Part shown: positions 58,147 through 64,000 of the stretch, piece by piece
Layout of the letters: each line of letters starts with the position of its first letter
How positions within the stretch are numbered: the first letter of the stretch is position 1
NCBI GenBank assembly: GCA_965649825.1
Contig: OZ287701.1
Span: forward strand, 744,001-808,000
DNA from: Penicillus capitatus
Taxonomy: Eukaryota; Chlorophyta
Direction of reading: 5' to 3'
Length of the DNA stretch: 64,000 bases
Notes under the pieces: generated by a model
Databases searched by the model: none
The model's input: only the letters and a program-made list of their open reading frames with translations
Told to the model about the DNA's origin: nothing
Translations under genes and position numbers: made by a program

Positions 58147-59635
58147 AGAGCACAGACGAAATCACGCTTTAAAACCGACGCGTTCAACGAATGACGGTGA
58201 TATGCTTGACGGTAACGGTACGAAGCTGTTCTTTGTGACCACCGTACGACAGCAAACCTGTCTTCTGAAGATGTGTATGAGATGGCAAGAGATGACATGT
58301 TCCCGATAATGACGATGAACAAACAGTGCAGCGAAAGCATCTACCAATCTTGCATGATGATGCGTTTCTGCTGCCGGAAACAGCAATCAGAAGGCCGTTC
58401 CTTCTGCTTACAGCAAAGAAGGCTCCTTGAAATCATTCGCCCATTCAGAATAGATCCATTGACGCCGATCTGCATCTCAGACATATCTATCTCATTTGGA
58501 GGTCTCCCCCTCAGCTGGCAGAAAGCAGCTAAGGGAACAGTTATGAAGTGGTTAAGAAAAGACCAGCTGCGTTTCGTGCATCGCCTAGGCCCTTAGTGAA
58601 TGACTCCTTCCTGACGATCTCCTTCCATGCAGTACCACTATTCGAGATCGGCCACGTTTTCATCTGCATGAAAGATGCGCAGACAGCATGGGAGAAGAGT
58701 CGACTGGACGAGACGTTCCTTGCCGACCATCGCAAACAGAAAGAACATGCCGTCATGCGACTCAGATGACGTTGATTCGGACGACGGAATCGTCGACCGA
58801 AAAGATGGGTCGCCGCGCCGGCTGTCAAAAATCACCTCGAGAACCTTGCGTCCGGATTCGGACGAGTGGACAGTCGGTCAGTCGCTTGTAAGCAAACGCT
58901 GGAGATGGAGAGACCGTTGCCGGCGTCCTGTGTGCTGTCTGTCCATCATTCTTCTCCACGAAGAAGTTATTTGCTGGCGCCGATTCTTTCGTCGAAGATG
59001 CGCACGTTGGTAGAAAAACAGCTGCCACGGACAAGTTGAGAAGTGTCCATTTTCTCCATACGACCTCGATCGTTCGCACAGAAGACATACCTGTATTTGG
59101 TAGAATAGATCATCTTCACGCCAGGGGTATGTTTATCGCAGAAGTAGTTATGCTTGTCACCGAAGACAACGAACGCGAGTCTCTACTTTGTCGGACGCGA
59201 GGCATTCTCCGTTGCTACGACATCAGCGAGAAATGGCACCAAGTTACGGCGTCCTCGCGTCTGGGTGGTCGACTGAGTCCCTGTGAAGAGAGGGTAGAGC
59301 CCCGCTCTCTTTCACAGTGACCGTGCTGATGGCTGAACTGCGTTTCGTCTCTCAGAGAAACTGACTCGCTTCGTGCTGAGAGGCGAATGAAACGCTGACC
59401 GCCGGGCACATGCGCGCCCGCCAGAACCAGTCACATCATGGCTCTCCCGAACGAGTGCAAGAGGATCCTCAGCAAGCTCTCCGTGCAGCACCGGCTGCTG
59501 TGTCGCAGGCGACGGATGCGATCGAATTAGATTCTGCGTTCGTCAGCAAACGACGCAGCGCCGAATTCGGACACGCAGCTTCAAGTTTGCTGTCTGGATT
59601 TAGACAGCGACCTCCAGCTGCATGGTATAAATTCG

Positions 59636-59641
59636 AGCAGA
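59636..59641 (+). promoter_or_regulatory. TATA box, copy B secreted gene
   Basis: TATAAA in GGTATAAATTCGAGCAG, 86 bp upstream of the ATG at 59722, aligned with the TATA box of copy A. Confidence 0.55.
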
Positions 59642-59721
59642 ATTCCCGACCACTGCCATTTTCCCTTACGCGTTTGTGCTGTCGCTCTGTCTGAGCTTCT
59701 TAAAACTCCGTCTTGAACATC

Positions 59722-59949
59722 ATGTCTGCTAACGCAGCTCTGTTCGTCCTCGCGCTTCTCTGCCTCCAGGCGGCAAGATCCCTTCCTCTACGGAAAACAC
59801 TCGATGTCGACTGTTTGCTGTTCTGGTAGGCGTGTGCTTACCGTCCCACCACAGAGTTTGTCGTCGACGAAAATGGACACGTCGTCGGTAGACTGTTCTT
59901 GAAAGAAGGACTCGCGAATCAATGTGTGGCAGTGTGGCGAAATCTCTAG
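59722..59949 (+). pseudogene. Broken small secreted-protein gene, copy B
   Basis: Starts MSANAALFVLALLCLQAARS and continues 15 residues further in frame than copy A, then meets an in-frame TAG (CTGTTCTGGTAG). After that stop the same frame continues ACAYRPTTEFVVDENGHV and GRLFLKEGL to a TAG at 59947, well before the point where copy A ends. The two copies carry different disabling changes, so they decayed independently or one is read through. Confidence 0.7.
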
Positions 59950-60377
59950 TTTATTGTGGTTGTGTGTGTAGTCCCGGATCAGAAATGGAAAGGCAGCGCC
60001 TCCATAACCACTATTCAAGAAACTTGGTATACTTGCTTTACTTATGTGTGCCGCCTACGTACGTCGCCGGATCTATCTAGTCGCGTGTCGACTGAGACTG
60101 GCTGTATGTAGCGGGTCATAGTGCATGGGACTATAACCGGGCTACCGAATCATGCAGGGCATTCAAGGAACCGACTAAGATCGAAGAAGCAGAAGGCTTT
60201 GTGAGAGGCGCGTGCCCTTGACTAAACGCGTCGCCTAACAGGAAAAGATCCTATCTCATTCTTTCCGGCATAAGGTTTAGAGATTTTGCATGACTCTCTG
60301 GATCCATCCGGTAACCTGTCAGTGTTCGATTTAATAAAAAATCGCAGCCGTTTTTTGAGCTCCCTTTCTTAACGCGC

Positions 60378-61002
60378 CTCCGTTTCGACAGACATACAGA
60401 GCGATGGAGGTGTCTTCTGCTGTCATTAACATTCTTTACTAAGTCTCGCATCTCTAAGCGGTTGAGCACCTCGACGACTAAGAAATCGATCCATTCATCT
60501 AACACCCTTAAACTCTCTAAAAAGGACTATAGCTGCTTTCTGCTTCGATGGCGTAAACGAACTCTGCTTCTTCATACAAACGACATAAGGAACAGGGAAT
60601 CAGCCAGAGAGTGGTCACTTTTGGTTCTGTCTTTTCAGATCTCTTTCGAAATCTTTTAACCGAACATACAGAACTCGGACCTTCTTACAAACAGAGATGT
60701 TGCAGATATCATGAAGACGACATGGCTCCTTCTACAACCTGTAGACATGCTCGATGGTGTCACATCTTGACGGTCCGCAAATGAAATTGTCACGCCACTG
60801 TGAGTGAGCTCTCTTTGACGGAGGCCGACTTATCTATCCGCAACGACGACGATCACAAGGCTAAAGCAGATATAGCAAGACACCAAACAAGGACATCTAT
60901 CTGGATCTTATCAGGTTCATCCGTCTACATTTCCCTTATTGCGAACGAAATGAGAGACATGCGCAATTGATGTGTCGTCGTCAACACAGAAGTCAACAAA
61001 AG
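60378..61002. other. Unresolved region upstream of the PIH1-like gene
   Basis: Open plus-strand frames near 60780-60970 (SELSLTEADLSIRNDDDHKA in one frame; DIYLDLIRFIRLHFPYCERN in another) look partly coding and could be 5' exons of the PIH1-like gene. I could not join them. Confidence 0.35.
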
Positions 61003-61271
61003 ATGTCCAGCCGCGACGACCTGTTGCGGCATCTACAGCATCTCTGGGGGTTTCTCGATCACCTCGCCGAATCTGACCCCGAACAGTATCAGCGATTCAT
61101 CGAAAAGCAAGCGCGAGAAGCCAGAGCCGAATGCGTATGCACCTCATTCGATTCCTTAAGTACTGCACATTGCATCAGGTACCGAATACGGTCGAGATCC
61201 AAAAGACAACTCAAAAAGAAGATAAAAGCAAACAGATGTCTCCGAAGAAACTCATTGAGGAACTCGATTGA
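61003..61271 (+). CDS. Short PIH1-domain-like protein
   Basis: DLLRHLQHLWGFLDHLAESD followed by PEQYQRFIEKQAREA matches the N-terminal helix pair of PIH1 domain proteins ('LW..LD.MA..nPe.Y..FIek.m'), cofactors for R2TP and axonemal dynein assembly. A 48-nt intron (donor GTATGC) leads to a Lys/Gln-rich end, KLIEELD, and a TGA at 61269. The result is only about 70 aa, far shorter than PIH1 proteins (300 aa or more). The PIH1 beta-domain is absent. It could be a truncated or fragmentary copy, or 5' exons may lie upstream (an ATG at 60967 is in frame). Confidence 0.55.
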
Positions 61272-61395
61272 AACACAGTCCTTACTGCCGTTTGGCATTT
61301 TACAAGATGTGACATGACACGACATTTGCAACGAACTGACCCCCGCCGATGACCGGCACCGTCAAAAAATGTGACATCCAATGCACCGCCATCTC

Positions 61396-63967
61396 TCATT
61401 TCCATCGTTTGACATTCTTTGACTTCTGCTTCTTCGCTGCCGAATCGCTGGAGTTATGGAACGTCTTGGCCTTGTCCTTCTTAGCGCGACGTTTTTCTGC
61501 TTTGGACTGTTTTGATTTCGCCTTGATGGTGGACTGTTCTATTTTTTTCTTTCGATTCTCTTTCTCCTGCATCGTATTCCTTTCCTCCTCATTCTGCTCG
61601 AGAAAGTACTCGTAGCCCCATTTATAGTCCCTCAACTTGCAGTGCTCGACCTAGAGAGAAGTTATGAGGAGAGCGGCAGCATTTTGCAGGGTAGAAGATA
61701 CTTGCAGAATCCGAGTGGCGATTTTTTTGAGGAAGTATCGATCGTGCGAAACGGCAATGACACTTCCTTCGAAACTGATCAACGCATCTTCCAGCATCTC
61801 TTTCGAAGGGATATCCAAATGATTGGTCGGCTCATCCAACACCAACAGTGTACCTAAGACGCTCGTGTATCCACCAAACAGCTGTGCATGTATTCAATGC
61901 ACCTTTCGTCAGCATAAACTTGGCCATGGCCAATCTTGCTTTCTCCCCTCCGCTCAGCACAGCGCATTTCTTATTCATTGCTGGACCGCTGAACATCATG
62001 CGTCCAAGCAGCGCCTTAATTTCATCCATGCGTGCATCAGGTGCCTAAGATCGCCATATGCCCCACAACGATGCGACTCTGCTCCTTACGGCTTGCATAA
62101 GGGTGCTGAGGGCGGTCAGGTGCAGATCCAACGCCTCTGCCTGATTCTGCTCAAAATAGTTGGCATGAACATTGTACTGTCCCAGACGGACCGAACCAGA
62201 GATCGGTTGCTCGACGCCCATCACCAACCGAAGCAACGTACTCTTCCCACAACCTGCATCGCAGGAGGCCTCCTTTTCACCGAGATCCGTTTGATCTCTG
62301 CTCATTACCGTTAGGTCCAATGACAGCGACCCGTTCGCCCTTTTCGATGACGCAATCGACGTGATTGAACAGGCGGATGTCTCCGTAGCCGTGGGTCAGA
62401 TCGTCGATCGAGACAACGATCTCGTCGAGCCTTTCTACCTCCGGAAATCGAAAGGAGCGTTTCTTTGGACGGAACGGCCGTTCGACATAGTTCCCTTCCG
62501 CTCGCAGCTTTGCCAGATATTTCTTGGCCGCTTCTGCTCTGCCAGATTGACTGCCTCCCGACAACCGCGAGATCAGATCCAGCTGTCGCTGCACCTCTTT
62601 CTGCTGCCTCTCCCAGGCTGCCCACTGCTGAGCCGTCTGTTCGTTCTTTTGCTGAATGTACTGAGTGTAATTCCCACGATAGCTCTGCGTCACCTTCCTC
62701 TCCGTTTCCACGATCTTGGTACACAGCTGATCCAGGAACTCGCGATCGTGGGAGACGATCACCATCGGCACTTCCTGTTTCTTCAAATATTCCTCCAGCC
62801 ACTGAATCGCTTGAAGATCCAAATGATTCGTCGGTTCATCCAGTAAGAGCAGATCTGGATCCTGCAACAGAATCTTCCCCAGACACATGCGCATCTGCCA
62901 TCCTCCACTGTAAGACGCCACCTGTGTGGCAGACCCCTCTCAAAAACGAAAGGTACAACGTATCATCATCTCTGTGCACCAGTCGGTCGTTATCTTCTCT
63001 GCCAAAACCAAGTTCCGGCATCATTTTGTCGATCTTCTTGTCCATGAGCTTCACATCGAGGTCGATGGCCTGGGAACTGAGCTCGTTGAGCTCATCTACA
63101 AGATCACCCATTCTTTCCATATCTGTTACGCTCGACTCCAGTTCCAGCTGAATCGCTTCCTGTCGTTTCATCACCTAACCATTCGATCCAGTCACATCAG
63201 CGGAAGTGTGAGAAAGAATGACAAACGTGAAGTTGTTCGTCATAGGCGGAGGCAAACTCTTCTCGGACTGTCCGAGTGGGTACCACATCGAATTCTTGCG
63301 TCAAGTAGGCGATTTTCAGATCGGCTTTCGATTTGACGACGTTTCCCGAATCGGCCTCCACTGTTCCTGCAATGATCTGTAGCTGCGTCGTCTTCCCAGC
63401 GCCATTCATTCCTAACCCGTCCACACAAGGCATGACACACAGAGCGCGATGCATCTGAAGGACAGACCCACGAGTCCAACCCTCTCTCCTTTCTTCACCT
63501 CCCACGAGCAGTTCTTTAACACCTCATCATTTTTGAACGTCTTGGAAATCTGCACCAATAACGTTGGTCACAATGGATGCGTCACAAGAGAAGGAGAGAC
63601 GTTTTCTAGACGCACACCAGAAGAGATCCCGGTCGCAATGCCACGATTCACTCCTTCGGTCTGCTGCACAGCAAGATCAGAAACGCTGTAAACAGGTGCC
63701 CTTCTGCGACCTTTTCTGCCGAGACGCGCAGAGTTTCGGTCATGGCTGAATGCAGTGAGCGTTGGTGGAAAGACCACACATCTCTGCAAGGATACTGTTG
63801 CTATGGCTGTCCTTGAACGACGTTGCATACGTGTGATAGTGGAATCCGTCGCATCGTCGAGTGTTGAGTGGACGGTGACAGATGAGAGGAATGGCTCGGC
63901 GTGTCCACCGTGTCGCGAGAACGCCATGAGAAACGATGCCTCTAGAGCGTGCCGTGGTGGAGGACAT
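61396..63967 (-). CDS. ABCF5: ABC-F ATPase, ABCF5-like, probably plastid
   Basis: A soluble twin-ATPase of the ABC-F family (ribosome-associated translation factors). The N-terminus MSSTTARSRGIVSHGVLATR is S/T/R-rich with no early acids, like a transit peptide. NBD1: SSGVRLENVS, Walker A MNGAGKTTQ, KIAYLTQEFDVVPTRTVREE, signature YSGGWQMRM, Walker B LLLLDEPTNHLD. The inter-domain linker is long and Gln/Lys-rich, with PFRPKKRSFRFPEVERLDEI. NBD2: GCGKSTLLRLV, signature LSGGEKARLAMAKFML, Walker B VLDEPTNHLDIPS. The tail is a Lys-rich helix ending KNVKRWK, as in plant ABCF5. Introns split both NBDs. One has GATGTGAC at 63191-63198, about 25 nt before its acceptor. The start is 33 bp from the window's right edge, so an upstream exon cannot be excluded. 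Confidence 0.92.
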
Positions 63968-64000
63968 GATGATCGTACGCGTTTGATCAAATCCCATTCA

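Larger units (their letters stand above)
58459..60377. repeat. 2-kb duplicated segment, copy B
   Basis: The partner of 42200-44235, about 16.3 kb away in the same orientation. It has one 28-bp unit where copy A has four. A frame at 58548-58769 (SFHAVPLFEIGHVFICMKDA) is closed in copy A by indels, as expected of decaying sequence. Edges were set by loss of alignment. Confidence 0.88.

Overview
This is a nuclear DNA window from a photosynthetic, probably flagellated, eukaryote with a very compact genome. The evidence is intron-containing genes (spliceosomal introns mostly 40-60 nt), a eukaryotic tRNA, plastid-type proteins (a CPP1-like DnaJ-related protein, a GDT1/PAM71-type transporter, a small plastid membrane protein, an ABCF5-type ATPase, dihydroxy-acid dehydratase), mitochondrial ClpX and MRS2, and cytoskeletal or flagellar-type proteins (EB1, MORN, PIH1-like). 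I cannot name the lineage. Gene models were built by hand: I joined reading frames at GT/GC...AG sites where the joined product restores a family alignment known from general knowledge. Coordinates therefore span introns.

Layout. 1-5.3 kb (minus): a helicase-RdRP fusion cut by the left edge. 6-11 kb: three plastid-type genes and a BTB protein. 11.7-14.8 kb: MORN and EB1-like genes. 15.7-18.5 kb: RPB6 and dihydroxy-acid dehydratase, tail to tail. 18.8-24.4 kb: a secreted cysteine-rich protein, small membrane or uncharacterised proteins, DPH3, ADAT1 and two GATCG-rich tandem repeats. 25.5-28.2 kb: LARP1. 29.5-31.4 kb: unresolved coding fragments. 31.5-35.7 kb: BRX1, a Pro-rich protein and a TFIIS-N domain protein. 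35.8-39.9 kb: MRS2 and ClpX back to back. 40.0 kb: tRNA-Ile(UAU). 40.9-41.9 kb: EMC10. 42.2-44.2 kb and 58.5-60.4 kb: two copies of a 2-kb duplicated segment, each with a broken secreted-protein gene. 45-58.1 kb: a giant HECT ligase of the UPL1 type, then proteasome ATPase RPT5. 61-64 kb: a PIH1-like fragment and ABC-F.

The most notable item is the RNA-silencing-type protein at the left edge: an N-terminal CxxC/CxxC zinc module, a Dicer/RIG-I-type DExH helicase and an RNA-dependent RNA polymerase in one chain. A second genome-level signal is an over-represented octamer (GATGTGAC) placed within a few bases of the 3' splice site in at least nine introns. Several introns also need a GC donor. 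Gene packing is extreme: stop codons overlap or lie 16 bp apart, and start codons lie 58 bp apart.
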